This document shows, piece by piece, positions 1-9,348 of a DNA stretch of 64,000 bases. The notes under the pieces were generated by a model that was given only the letters and a program-made list of their open reading frames with translations, made no database searches and was not told the origin of the DNA. Position 1 is the first letter of the stretch. Each line of letters opens with the position of its first letter. This DNA is from an uncultured Bacteroidota bacterium (GTDB taxonomy: Bacteria; Bacteroidota; Bacteroidia; Flavobacteriales; Flavobacteriaceae), in the NCBI GenBank assembly GCA_902635965.1, contig CACPQA010000008.1:1-64000 (forward strand), written 5' to 3'. Both the position numbers and the translations under genes were made by a program.

Positions 1-1
1 T

Positions 2-2431
2 CCTGTTGTTGGAAGTGTTCGGGGGGAAATTTTAACTGATCAAAGTTTTACTCCCGATATGTCAAGTGCTATACTTTCAGGAGATGCTACAGTAGATACT
101 GAGCTTGCAGGGAACCAAATAAACATGGCTGGAACTATGGAGGCTGGATCATTACAAAGTTTAGAAGGAACCGTTACTGGTCCAAATGGAATGTATCTCT
201 TAACCGCAGCAGTAACAGATAATGGTGACTCTTACACAATAGAGGGTGGCGGCGCGTTTACTGCTGGACCTGTTGAGGGCAATGTTGAAGGACAAATACA
301 AACTGACAAAAATTTCAATCCAGAATTAAATTCTCTTCAAATTGGTGGAGATGCAACTGTTGATACTGATTTAGCAGGTAACCATATAAATATGGCTGGG
401 ACGATGGAAAACGGTTCTCTTCAAAGTTTGGTGGGAACAATTGAAGGCCCTAATGGTTTATATATGTTATCCGTTTCAGTTGTTGATAATGGAGAGGGAT
501 ACACAATAACAGGGGCAGGAAATTTTGCAGTAGGGCCTGTTGAAGGAGTAGTTTCTGGTGAGATAGGTACAGATCCAAACTTTAACCCGCAATTCGACAC
601 ATTGAATATAAGTGGTGAAGCCAACGTTGATACTGAGACAGCGGGGCATCATATTGTTATGAAGGGAGTAATGGAAAATGGTTCATTAGTTAGCCTAGCA
701 GGAACTGTAGAAGGGCCAAACGGTCTTTACACAATAACTGCTTCTGTAGAAGACAATGGCGATGGTTATACAATTACCGGTGAGGGCGCGTTTGCAAACG
801 GACCTATAGAAGGATCTGTACATGGAACAATAAATACCGATCCTAATTTTTCACCTGATTTTTCTAGTCTTAGCATGGGTGGAGATGCTAGTATTGATAC
901 CGATGTTGCCGGTAATAAAGTAAATGTTGCGGCGTCGGTAAATAATGGATACCTGGAGAGTATCTCGGGAACTGTAGAGGGGCCGGGTGGATTATACACG
1001 ATTAATGCCAAAGGAGTACGAGAAGGAGATCAAGGTTATGATGTTGAAGCGAGTGGTGCCTTTACTTTCTTCGATGAGAAATTCTCATTTGAACCACCGG
1101 CTATACTTCTACCTGCAGGTGTACCTGGCGTATACATCGAAATAAGTAGTGAAGTCGGGTTTGGGGCTAAAGCATCCGCAGATATGGTTACTGGTTTTAA
1201 AACCGATCCTCACTTCTTGCCAGATTTTTCAACTTTTGAAATTCGTTCAGCGACTTTAATAGGACACGGAGAAGTGTCCATAGGTCTCTTTGGAGGAATT
1301 AGCGTAGGATTACCTTTTGCTAAGGTTTCAGCCGGTGTAAAAGCTGAGCTTAAAGGGATAATTGATGCGATGTTAACTTTAACTGCAGATGCTAAAGGCA
1401 TTAAAGTTAGTGGGTCCCTTTATGCCGCTCTTCTAGGGGCTCTATATGCTGCCGTTAAATTAAAATTTTTATTTTTTAAAAAAGAATTTGACTTTCTTAT
1501 AGTTCAAGGTAAGGTTGCTTCTCTTGAGAAAGATTTTGGTCCTGTTCCGTTTACTATTGAAAACATATTAAAAGGGTTCCAATTTGGAATAGATGACATA
1601 TCTATACCAGGGAAAGATCCAAAAGCAAAACCACCTGAATTGAATGAAACTTCTCCAGAAAGTGAAAAAGAAGTTGAAGATGGAAAAGGGGATGACGAAT
1701 CTCAAAAAGAAGAAGAAGATAAAAAAGCTACAGCATCTGCCGCACAGGGGAAATTTGATGGAAAACCAAGTTTTTCATCACCAAAACCTATTCAAAAGAG
1801 CAGTGATGGCAGTGGGTTACCTAGTAATTTAAAAAGTGGTGTAGAAAAGCTTTCAGGCCAAGACATGTCTGATGTTTCAGTTCACAGAAATTCGGATAAA
1901 CCTGCCCAGTTAAATGCGCATGCCTATGCACAAGGGAACGATATCCATTTGGGTCCTGGTCAGGAAAAACATTTACCCCACGAAGCTTGGCATGTAGCTC
2001 AACAAAAACAAGGAAGAGTGCAACCCACTAAGCAACTTAAAAGTGAAATCCCTATAAATGATGATGAAGGACTAGAAAAGGAAGCTGACGAAATGGGAGA
2101 AAAAGCCCTGGAGGTCGGTGAAGATTCAGATTCAGAAAACAGTAATTCATCTAGTCAAAAAGCTAATGATATTTCAGGGGATGAGGTTCAATTAAAAGCA
2201 AAAGAAAATACTTCGATCAATGCTATTCAAAAAGTTGCAGATCGAAGCAACAATGTGAAACAGCTAAATAAGCTTGATACATTAGCAAACAAAAGAGATA
2301 GAGATGGTATACGTCAACTTCAAAATAAACAAAAAGTTTCAAAGAATACCGAAAGTGAAACTTCAGTTATATCAAGTAGCTCAGACTCTGTTAGTCAAAC
2401 GGAACTTGAAGGTCAAACGAATGAAATTTAG
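2..2431 (+). CDS. Large repeat protein with C-terminal eCIS-core (DUF4157-like) domain; 5' end outside the window
   Basis: The listed ORF starts at 59, but the frame is open to base 2 (PVVGSVRGEILTDQSFTPDMSSA...) and matches the internal repeats. C-terminal LPSNLKSGVEKLSGQDMSDVSVHRNSDKPAQLNAHAYAQGNDIHLGPGQEKHLPHEAWHVAQQKQGRVQP is typical of DUF4157/eCIS-core domains (HExxH at about nt 1979). Confidence 0.85.
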   Translation, partial: PVVGSVRGEILTDQSFTPDMSSAILSGDATVDTELAGNQINMAGTMEAGSLQSLEGTVTGPNGMYLLTAAVTDNGDSYTIEGGGAFTAGPVEGNVEGQIQTDKNFNPELNSLQIGGDATVDTDLAGNHINMAGTMENGSLQSLVGTIEGPNGLYMLSVSVVDNGEGYTITGAGNFAVGPVEGVVSGEIGTDPNFNPQFDTLNISGEANVDTETAGHHIVMKGVMENGSLVSLAGTVEGPNGLYTITASVEDNGDGYTITGEGAFANGPIEGSVHGTINTDPNFSPDFSSLSMGGDASIDTDVAGNKVNVAASVNNGYLESISGTVEGPGGLYTINAKGVREGDQGYDVEASGAFTFFDEKFSFEPPAILLPAGVPGVYIEISSEVGFGAKASADMVTGFKTDPHFLPDFSTFEIRSATLIGHGEVSIGLFGGISVGLPFAKVSAGVKAELKGIIDAMLTLTADAKGIKVSGSLYAALLGALYAAVKLKFLFFKKEFDFLIVQGKVASLEKDFGPVPFTIENILKGFQFGIDDISIPGKDPKAKPPELNETSPESEKEVEDGKGDDESQKEEEDKKATASAAQGKFDGKPSFSSPKPIQKSSDGSGLPSNLKSGVEKLSGQDMSDVSVHRNSDKPAQLNAHAYAQGNDIHLGPGQEKHLPHEAWHVAQQKQGRVQPTKQLKSEIPINDDEGLEKEADEMGEKALEVGEDSDSENSNSSSQKANDISGDEVQLKAKENTSINAIQKVADRSNNVKQLNKLDTLANKRDRDGIRQLQNKQKVSKNTESETSVISSSSDSVSQTELEGQTNEI
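92..1060 (+). repeat. In-frame tandem repeats, period 267 bp (89 aa)
   Basis: VDT/IDT repeat starts at 92, 359, 626 and 893, exactly 267 bp apart; units such as VDTxxAGNxINMAGTMENGSLQSLxGTVEGPNGLYxxxxxVxDNGDGYTITGxGAFxxGPVEGxVxGxIxTDPNFNP; the last copy degenerates. Confidence 0.93.
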
Positions 2432-2433
2432 TT

Positions 2434-3216
2434 GTGTATAGATTTTCTAACGGTTTAATGTACTCAGGTTCCACGGAAAAGTCCATATCATATTTAATAT
2501 TCCAATCTGGTATGTCAAAACAGGAACAACTTAAATCGTCTCTCTGGACTTATTGGGGAGAAAAGCCTGAAGGAACCAGAATATATAAAAGTAACCTTTA
2601 TGGAAGATTAAAAATTTTCAAAAAACCATTGGATGATAAATACATGGATTTTTTATTTAAATCTTTGGATTTAATGAAGGCAGAAGACATTCATCCTGCC
2701 CTTGACAAAGGATTTAAACTGGAAGCAAAAAGATTATTTCAGAAAATTGACAATGAGATGGTCAAAAAATTCGCTGATTTTATTGACTTTTTAAATTTAA
2801 GTTTTAACCTAGAATCTCAAACTAAAAGTGAAACTAAATTATTATCTTATTTTGATGATATCGGGCCCTTTATACTTGGATCCATTGGGACTAGTGCTTT
2901 TTTAATTCCTGAAATACCAAAACTTTTTTTAGCGCCTCCAAGTTGGAGAGAAATAACCTGGATAATAAATAATTATTTTTCTGGACCATATCCCAAAGAT
3001 TCAAAAAACCCAGATTTGAATTTTTTTCACTGGAACAATTTAAAGCTGGGGTCAGAATTAAATTCAACTTATCACGAAGGCATTGCATATTACTTAATTT
3101 CTAAATTTATTATCATTTACGAAGCTTTTAGTAACAATAGCAAATGTAGTTCGTTAAATTTATATATTGATTTAATTCAAAGGGACGGTAAGCGCCCTTG
3201 GAAGGATTTGTTTTAA
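2434..3216 (+). CDS. Hypothetical protein, 260 aa, directly downstream of the eCIS-core protein
   Basis: ORF with GTG start 2 bp after the upstream stop; no family recognised. Confidence 0.65.
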   Translation: MYRFSNGLMYSGSTEKSISYLIFQSGMSKQEQLKSSLWTYWGEKPEGTRIYKSNLYGRLKIFKKPLDDKYMDFLFKSLDLMKAEDIHPALDKGFKLEAKRLFQKIDNEMVKKFADFIDFLNLSFNLESQTKSETKLLSYFDDIGPFILGSIGTSAFLIPEIPKLFLAPPSWREITWIINNYFSGPYPKDSKNPDLNFFHWNNLKLGSELNSTYHEGIAYYLISKFIIIYEAFSNNSKCSSLNLYIDLIQRDGKRPWKDLF

Positions 3217-3226
3217 AAATATTAAG

Positions 3227-3535
3227 ATGTCAAAATTTAAAGAAAAGCAAAAAAAAATTATCGAAAAAAAATCTGAAATAGAGGAGATGAGTAGTGAAAA
3301 ACAAGAATCCCAAATAGACGAAGATTTTGTAAAGGAAGATGAAATTTCAGCATTGCAAAAAATGGCTAACGAATCTAAGGATGTTGAAGAATTAGAAAAG
3401 ACCGAGGAGGATGCCAACAAAGATCTGGAGGATAAAAAAGCAGAAGATGACTCAAAAAAAGAAGAAAAAAATGATGAGTCTAAAGAATCAAAAAAATCAA
3501 AAGAGTCAAAAAAATCAAAAAAGAAGGCAGAATAA
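3227..3535 (+). CDS. Highly charged Lys/Glu/Ser-rich low-complexity protein
   Basis: ORF of 102 aa; KESKKSKESKKSKKKAE tail; same strand, short spacing. Confidence 0.5.
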   Translation: MSKFKEKQKKIIEKKSEIEEMSSEKQESQIDEDFVKEDEISALQKMANESKDVEELEKTEEDANKDLEDKKAEDDSKKEEKNDESKESKKSKESKKSKKKAE

Positions 3536-3550
3536 AAACATTAAATCAAT

Positions 3551-4237
3551 ATGAGAGAAAAAATACACTTTTATTTAACAGATACGAAAAATAAAATAGC
3601 AATAGGAGTAGATATTTTTATTTACACAATAATTTTTTTAACTGTCATTGATCACGGCCTTCAAACTATGCCATCAATGTCAAAATACCATGTTCTTCTT
3701 GAGCGTTGGGAAATTGTACCTATTGTAGTATTTTCAATAGAGTACATATTAAGAATTTATTCTTCTCCAAAGCGCTTAGGCTTTATTTTTAGTTTCTGGG
3801 GTGTGGTGGATTTACTTGCTATCATCCCATACTATTTAGGATTACCCGCTGATTTAAGAGAAATTAGAGTCCTTAGATTTTTGTCTTTGCTTAAGTATGA
3901 GCCTGCGGCAATGAACATATCCAAGGCGTTTAATCGTATTAAGAAAGAATTAATAATTTTTAGTCTTTTAGCGGTATTTATGCTTTATGTGTCAGCCGTC
4001 GGAATTTATCATTTTGAAAATCCGGTTCAACCTGAAAATTTTACTGATATTTTTCATTCTATGTGGTGGGCAGTGGCAACTTTAACTACGGTAGGATATG
4101 GAGATATATATCCCGTGACCGATGGTGGTAAAATTTTTGCAAGTTTAGTAGTTTTTGTTGGTCTAGGTGTCGTAGCTGTACCTGCCGGACTTGTTGCAAG
4201 TGCTTTTACTGAGGGGTTTAAAAAAGATGAAAAATAA
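3551..4237 (+). CDS. Voltage-gated-type potassium channel (ion transport family)
   Basis: Multiple TM segments, S4-like REIRVLRFLSLLKY, selectivity filter TLTTVGYGDIYP. Confidence 0.9.
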   Translation: MREKIHFYLTDTKNKIAIGVDIFIYTIIFLTVIDHGLQTMPSMSKYHVLLERWEIVPIVVFSIEYILRIYSSPKRLGFIFSFWGVVDLLAIIPYYLGLPADLREIRVLRFLSLLKYEPAAMNISKAFNRIKKELIIFSLLAVFMLYVSAVGIYHFENPVQPENFTDIFHSMWWAVATLTTVGYGDIYPVTDGGKIFASLVVFVGLGVVAVPAGLVASAFTEGFKKDEK

Positions 4238-4263
4238 TCATATTAATTTTTAATAAATTTATA

Positions 4264-4275
4264 TTGTGTACACAA
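4264..4275. promoter_or_regulatory. Perfect 12-bp palindrome TTGTGTACACAA
   Basis: Read directly; about 50 bp upstream of the 4327 ORF. Confidence 0.3.
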
Positions 4276-4326
4276 AAAAATTTAATACTTTTATCTTTTT
4301 TAACCAAATAAAAATTCAATTTCGAA

Positions 4327-4626
4327 ATGCCAAAAACTCATTCTGAATATAATAAACAAATTAAATACAGAACATCTAGCAAATGGATGTTGTTATTGGA
4401 AAACGGTAGAAGATCAAAAGCTGCTAGAGAGGGATTTGGGGTTGGAACAATTCCCACTATAGCACAATTTTATAGAGGCATAGTATACGATTGGTTCATT
4501 AAAAATGCTCCTGAGTTAATAAATTTAAATGGAGAAATTCCAGAGGTCTTAGACCTAATGAAGTTGAAGGAAAAACGTTCTGAAAACAAAAAGAATATCG
4601 ATTTTTACTTTAACCGTAGAGATTAA
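4327..4626 (+). CDS. Hypothetical protein (99 aa)
   Basis: ORF with ATG start, A-rich upstream region. Confidence 0.6.
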   Translation: MPKTHSEYNKQIKYRTSSKWMLLLENGRRSKAAREGFGVGTIPTIAQFYRGIVYDWFIKNAPELINLNGEIPEVLDLMKLKEKRSENKKNIDFYFNRRD

Positions 4627-4651
4627 TTATAATAAAAAGTTTAGTTTGTAT

Positions 4652-4813
4652 TTAATATTGATACTGGATTTTTATAAGTCTTTCTTTTAATTTTTCCAGT
4701 TTCATTTTCCTCCACCAAATTTTATTTTGGTCACCCTGCCTTTCCGCTCTATGTATTTTTTTGTTAAGTTGGTTTATTTTTTTCTTTAGGTAGGAGGCAT
4801 CGATTTTTTTCAT
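4652..4813 (-). CDS. Possible small charged protein (53 aa)
   Basis: Minus-strand ORF MKKIDASYLKKKINQLNKKIHRAERQGDQNKIWWRKMKLEKLKERLIKIQYQY, below the ORF-track length cutoff. Confidence 0.3.
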   Translation of the reverse strand: MKKIDASYLKKKINQLNKKIHRAERQGDQNKIWWRKMKLEKLKERLIKIQYQY

Positions 4814-4904
4814 AAAAGTGTTTAATTAAAGTTACACAATTTTGATATTAATTTTATGTTAAAAAATTCATAAGACAGATAAGATATTAACTACCAATAG
4901 TTAA

Positions 4905-6311
4905 TTATTCAATGTCAAATTTACCTAAAATTGACCACCCACCTTTTAAGGCATTTTGTGAATCCCAATATCCTTTAACCACTTCAAGTTCATTAGAAAA
5001 TAGGATATAAGTATTTCTAGAGTCTAATTTCCATACTTCTGATTTTTCATTTTGAGAATTAGGCTGAACTATCCTAACACCTACATTGTATTTTCCTTTT
5101 GATAAGTCTGCCACTGACTTTTGAACTCTAAAAACCATATTATCACCTGGCAAAATATTAGAGGTTTTATAATTGGTTTCAAAAATTTTCATTACTTCGT
5201 ATTGATTATTTAAAATACCAAATTCGACATCCCAATCGTAATACATCGGAGCAACACCAATATTCTCTACCTCAAGTTCAATTGACAGTAATTCACCGTT
5301 AAAAATTTTTTCTTGAAATCTACATTTTTCTATCTGGTAGTTGTATCCCATTAATCGATGCAGTCTCATAAAAACATCACATAGTTCGTCACTTTCATTT
5401 TCACAAGCATTATTTACTTTCATTGTTGAATAATGACCCTTTTCAATCATCGTTTCTCCAATTTCACTTAAATAAATTTGATTAAATTCATTTTCAGAAA
5501 TCTGTGGCGGATATTCTCCTCCAATGGGGCCTTCAGTCCATTTGGCACCCAAGGATACAGATTCATCAAATTCATCACTGTGAGGAACTGGTCCAAAATA
5601 ATCATTATGAAAACCAATATCTCCAGTCGATTTTAGTGGCTCTACCCATGGGTAACGTCCCATTAATCTTTTATTATTAAAATTATTTTTATAAATGCCA
5701 AGTATTTGATTTTTTGTTTCATCGGTTAGATAAAAATCTTCAGAATACCCATAGCTGTGCCATTCACCCCAGTATCCAATGATACCAAGTTGAAAAGCAT
5801 AAATTCTGGGATCAGAGTCATATCTAATCGAAAGGGCTTCAATAGCTTCCTTTGCTTCAGATATGAATTTTTGATTATTGAAATTAGTTATGTACTTTCC
5901 ATTTTGATCTCTTAATCTTTCAACACCAATTTCACTGTAAAGCCATTTTGGACCACCATCCGAAACTTCATTTTCTCCATACCAATCGTTATAGAGTCTT
6001 AAGATTAAATGCCTCCCGACACTCCCGGGTCTATTAATAACTTCCTCTACATAGTCATAATTGAAATTATCATTTATAGGCTCAAAATCTTTCCATTTAA
6101 TATATTGAAAGCCAACCGAAGCATAATCATAATCTTTCCACCAACCTGTGTTCCAACCCTTCAATGGGTTTTTGTAAGGGCCATCATTTTTTGGATATGT
6201 ATATTCTACAATTTTTGTTACAGATTCTAAAGAATTGGGGTCATCATTTTTTTTACATGCATTTGATGAAACAAAAAACCCAAGAAAAATTAAATACACT
6301 AAATATCTCAT
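4905..6311 (-). CDS. Lipoprotein, DUF4874/DUF4832-type glycosidase-like protein
   Basis: Signal peptide with lipobox (SNAC); NPLKGWNTGWW...GFQYIKWKDFEP...ILRLYNDW and QLGIIGYWGEWHSYG motifs. Confidence 0.75.
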   Translation of the reverse strand: MRYLVYLIFLGFFVSSNACKKNDDPNSLESVTKIVEYTYPKNDGPYKNPLKGWNTGWWKDYDYASVGFQYIKWKDFEPINDNFNYDYVEEVINRPGSVGRHLILRLYNDWYGENEVSDGGPKWLYSEIGVERLRDQNGKYITNFNNQKFISEAKEAIEALSIRYDSDPRIYAFQLGIIGYWGEWHSYGYSEDFYLTDETKNQILGIYKNNFNNKRLMGRYPWVEPLKSTGDIGFHNDYFGPVPHSDEFDESVSLGAKWTEGPIGGEYPPQISENEFNQIYLSEIGETMIEKGHYSTMKVNNACENESDELCDVFMRLHRLMGYNYQIEKCRFQEKIFNGELLSIELEVENIGVAPMYYDWDVEFGILNNQYEVMKIFETNYKTSNILPGDNMVFRVQKSVADLSKGKYNVGVRIVQPNSQNEKSEVWKLDSRNTYILFSNELEVVKGYWDSQNALKGGWSILGKFDIE

Positions 6312-6313
6312 AA

Positions 6314-6529
6314 TTAATTCACCTTACATTCTCCTTTAGTATAATAAGTAATTCCATTAGCATTTGCATAGCAATTATTTGAATAAGTTTTATTATTGCA
6401 TCCACAGACAGGATCATATATTTCTATACAAACCATATCAGAAATTTTCGATCCATAGATACAATTTTCTGAATCTTTATCTTTGGTACAATGAAAAAAT
6501 ATTGTAAGTGTTAGAATTATCAATCTCAT
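6314..6529 (-). CDS. Kazal-type serine protease inhibitor domain protein, probable lipoprotein
   Basis: C..IYDPVCGCNNKTYSNNCYANANGITYYTKGEC Kazal signature; N-terminal MRLIILTLTIFFHC. Confidence 0.85.
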   Translation of the reverse strand: MRLIILTLTIFFHCTKDKDSENCIYGSKISDMVCIEIYDPVCGCNNKTYSNNCYANANGITYYTKGECKVN

Positions 6530-6562
6530 TTTATAAATTACAAAAATAGAATATTGAAATAA

Positions 6563-6730
6563 GTGAAGAAATGTGAGAAATGCAAAATTGAATTCAACAC
6601 CCTTTATAGAGTAAAATATCTACCAAAACATTATTCTAAAAAAGGTTGGGTTTTTATTTGTAAAATTTGCTTATATATTGTGAAACCCAGAAATGACAGT
6701 TATATGTATGGGGGAACGTGGAAGGGTTAA
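6563..6730 (+). CDS. Small zinc-ribbon protein (55 aa), absent from the ORF track
   Basis: GTG-initiated ORF MKKCEKCKIEFNTLYRVKYLPKHYSKKGWVFICKICLYIVKPRNDSYMYGGTWKG; two CxxC pairs and a YGGTWK ending recalled from small Bacteroidota proteins. Confidence 0.75.
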   Translation: MKKCEKCKIEFNTLYRVKYLPKHYSKKGWVFICKICLYIVKPRNDSYMYGGTWKG

Positions 6731-6763
6731 TATGTATGTATTTTAACGATTAATATTTATTAA

Positions 6764-7765
6764 ATGAAATTACTCGAGTTTACATCAAATGGTATCTACT
6801 GTTCGAAGGCGGACGTTTATTTAGATCCTTGGAGGGGAGTAAAGAAGGCATTAATTACTCACGGACATTCCGACCATGCGAGATGGGGTAGTAAAAGTTA
6901 CATAACACAAACTGATAATGTACCTATATTAAAACATAGGTTAGGAGATATAAGTGTTACTGGCAAAAATTACGGAGATAAATTTCAAATCAATGGAGTC
7001 ACTTTTTCATTTCATCCTGCTGGACATGTCCCCGGTTCATCACAAATAAGAGTTGAATATAAAGGTGAAGTTTGGGTATTTACGGGTGATTTTAAAACTC
7101 AGGATGACAAGATTTCTACTCCTTACGAACCAGTCAAATGCCATACATTCATAACTGAGTGCACTTTTGGATTACCAGTTTATAAGTGGGAAGAGCCAAA
7201 AATAGTTCATGAACAAATAAACAATTGGTGGGCTGAAAATAAATCAAATGGTGTCACCAGTTTATTAATGGGTTACTCCCTTGGAAAAATTCAAAGACTG
7301 TTAAAAAATTTAGATCCTGAAATCGGAAAAATTTTTACACACGGGGCTACTGAAAAAATGACAGAAGTTTTAAGAGCTAAATTAGATTTCCCTAAAACGA
7401 GTCTTGTTACAAGAGATACTTCAAAAAAAGAAATTGAGGGCAATATAGTGCTTGCACCGCCAGCTGTTTTGGGAAGTGTGTGGGCCAGAAAACTAGGAAT
7501 TACTTCCTCGGGATATGCATCGGGATGGATGGCAATAAGAGGTGCAAGAAGAAGAAGAGCCGTGGACAGATCCTTCGTATTGTCTGATCATGCAGATTGG
7601 GATGGATTATTATCTGCAATTTATTCAACAGAATGTGAGAATGTGATTACTACCCATGGCTATACAGATATATTTGCAAGGCACTTAAATGGACTAGGAT
7701 TAAATGCAGTGTCTGAAAAAACAGAATATGAACAAGAAACTCCAGAAACAGAAAATCCAAAGTGA
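6764..7765 (+). CDS. Ligase-associated DNA exonuclease (metallo-beta-lactamase fold)
   Basis: THGHSDHARWG, HPAGHVPGSSQIRVEYKG, VLSDHADWDGL; first gene of a four-gene operon. Confidence 0.9.
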   Translation: MKLLEFTSNGIYCSKADVYLDPWRGVKKALITHGHSDHARWGSKSYITQTDNVPILKHRLGDISVTGKNYGDKFQINGVTFSFHPAGHVPGSSQIRVEYKGEVWVFTGDFKTQDDKISTPYEPVKCHTFITECTFGLPVYKWEEPKIVHEQINNWWAENKSNGVTSLLMGYSLGKIQRLLKNLDPEIGKIFTHGATEKMTEVLRAKLDFPKTSLVTRDTSKKEIEGNIVLAPPAVLGSVWARKLGITSSGYASGWMAIRGARRRRAVDRSFVLSDHADWDGLLSAIYSTECENVITTHGYTDIFARHLNGLGLNAVSEKTEYEQETPETENPK

Positions 7766-9348
7766 GAAAATTTTCAATCTTAATTAAAACTCTTGATAGC
7801 ACAAACAAGACTAATCTTAAAGTTGAAGCTTTATCAAATTACTTTTTACAATCTTCAAAAAAGGATATGTTGTGGGCTATTGCTCTAATGTCTCACAGAA
7901 GACCTAAAAGACCAATGACGAACAAGCTACTAAGACAGTGGGCCTCAGAGGAAAGTAATTTACCTCAGTGGCTTTTTGAAGAATCATACCACATAGTTGG
8001 GGATCTTGCTGAGACAATATCTCTGTTAATCACTCAAGATAATTCTTCTCATAAAATCTCTTTAACTGACTGCATTGAAGAAATCATATCTTTAAAAGAC
8101 AAAAGTGATGAAGAGAAAAAAAAATATATATTGAAAAGATGGAAGTGTTTTGATAACTATGAAAGATTTGTATTTAATAAAATTTTAACTGGAGGATTTA
8201 GAATAGGCATAAGTCAAAAATTAATGACCAGAGCTTTGTCTAAAGCATTAAATATTGAAGAACATATTATTTCTCATCGCTTAATGGGAGAATGGGACCC
8301 GCAGTCAACTACTCTTGAAAAATTAATAATCAATCCTGATCCAAAAGATCAATTATCAAAACCATATCCATTTTATCTAGCTTACCCTGTAGATTTAGAT
8401 TTATTTTCAAAATCAGATGTAGGTGAATGGCACATAGAACACAAGTGGGACGGAATGAGAGCACAATTAATCGTTAGGGGTGGTAATTTTTATTTGTGGA
8501 GTAGAGGTGAAGACTTGATAACTAAAAGTTTTCCTGAATTAAAAATTTTATCAGAACAATTGCCAAATGGAACGGTTATAGATGGCGAACTGTTACCCTT
8601 CAAGGACGGATTAATTGGAGACTTTAACACCCTGCAAAAAAGGATTGGGAAAAAAAATATTTCCAAAAAGGATTTACATGAAAATCCTATTATAATCATG
8701 GCTTACGACATCCTAGAAATTGGAGGTAAAGACATTCGAGAGATAGCTTTATTTGAAAGACAAAAGAAATTAGAAGCTATTTTACAAAAGTATTCAACCA
8801 TTAATTCACCCATTAGATTATCCAAGTATATGAAATTTGAAAATTGGGACCAAGTCAAAAAAGAAAGAAAAAGTGCCGGTAAAAAAAAGAGTGAAGGCTT
8901 AATGATTAAAAGAAAAAATTCAAAGTATGAAGTTGGAAGGAAAAAGGGGAATTGGTGGAAATGGAAATCTGATCCAAAAACTATTGATGCAGTTATGACT
9001 TATGCTATGCGAGGTCACGGAAGAAGAACAAATTTATACACAGATTACACTTTTGGATTATGGAATGATGGAGAGTTGGTGACTTTTGCTAAGGCTTACT
9101 CAGGATTAACCGACAAAGAAATAAAAGAGGTAGATAGATTTGTAAAGCAAAACACAATAAATAGATTTGGTCCGGTAAGGCAAGTGAAACCGGAACTAGT
9201 TTTTGAGATAGGATTTGAAGGAGTTTCATTGTCTTCAAGACACAAAAGTGGGGTTTCCGTCCGTTTTCCAAGGATTCTAAGACAAAGACATGACAAAAAA
9301 ATTACAGACGCCAATTCAGTTGAAGACTTAAAAAAGCTGTTAGTATGA
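7762..9348 (+). CDS. ATP-dependent DNA ligase (ligase-associated DDR type)
   Basis: Adenylation motif EHKWDGMRAQL; DGELLPFKDG; SEGLMIKRKNSKYEVGRKKGNWWKWK; GTG start overlapping the upstream stop. Confidence 0.92.
   Translation: MRKFSILIKTLDSTNKTNLKVEALSNYFLQSSKKDMLWAIALMSHRRPKRPMTNKLLRQWASEESNLPQWLFEESYHIVGDLAETISLLITQDNSSHKISLTDCIEEIISLKDKSDEEKKKYILKRWKCFDNYERFVFNKILTGGFRIGISQKLMTRALSKALNIEEHIISHRLMGEWDPQSTTLEKLIINPDPKDQLSKPYPFYLAYPVDLDLFSKSDVGEWHIEHKWDGMRAQLIVRGGNFYLWSRGEDLITKSFPELKILSEQLPNGTVIDGELLPFKDGLIGDFNTLQKRIGKKNISKKDLHENPIIIMAYDILEIGGKDIREIALFERQKKLEAILQKYSTINSPIRLSKYMKFENWDQVKKERKSAGKKKSEGLMIKRKNSKYEVGRKKGNWWKWKSDPKTIDAVMTYAMRGHGRRTNLYTDYTFGLWNDGELVTFAKAYSGLTDKEIKEVDRFVKQNTINRFGPVRQVKPELVFEIGFEGVSLSSRHKSGVSVRFPRILRQRHDKKITDANSVEDLKKLLV

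Noticed and set aside
421-1401. Minus-strand ORFs (421-624, 766-1011, 1210-1401) inside the repeat protein
   Set aside because: Antisense to a strongly supported repetitive CDS; no recognisable family.
3478-3530. Short repeat tcaaaaaaatcaaaagagtcaaaaaaatcaaaa considered as a DNA repeat/CRISPR-like element
   Set aside because: It is Ser-Lys codon low complexity within an ORF; no spacers.
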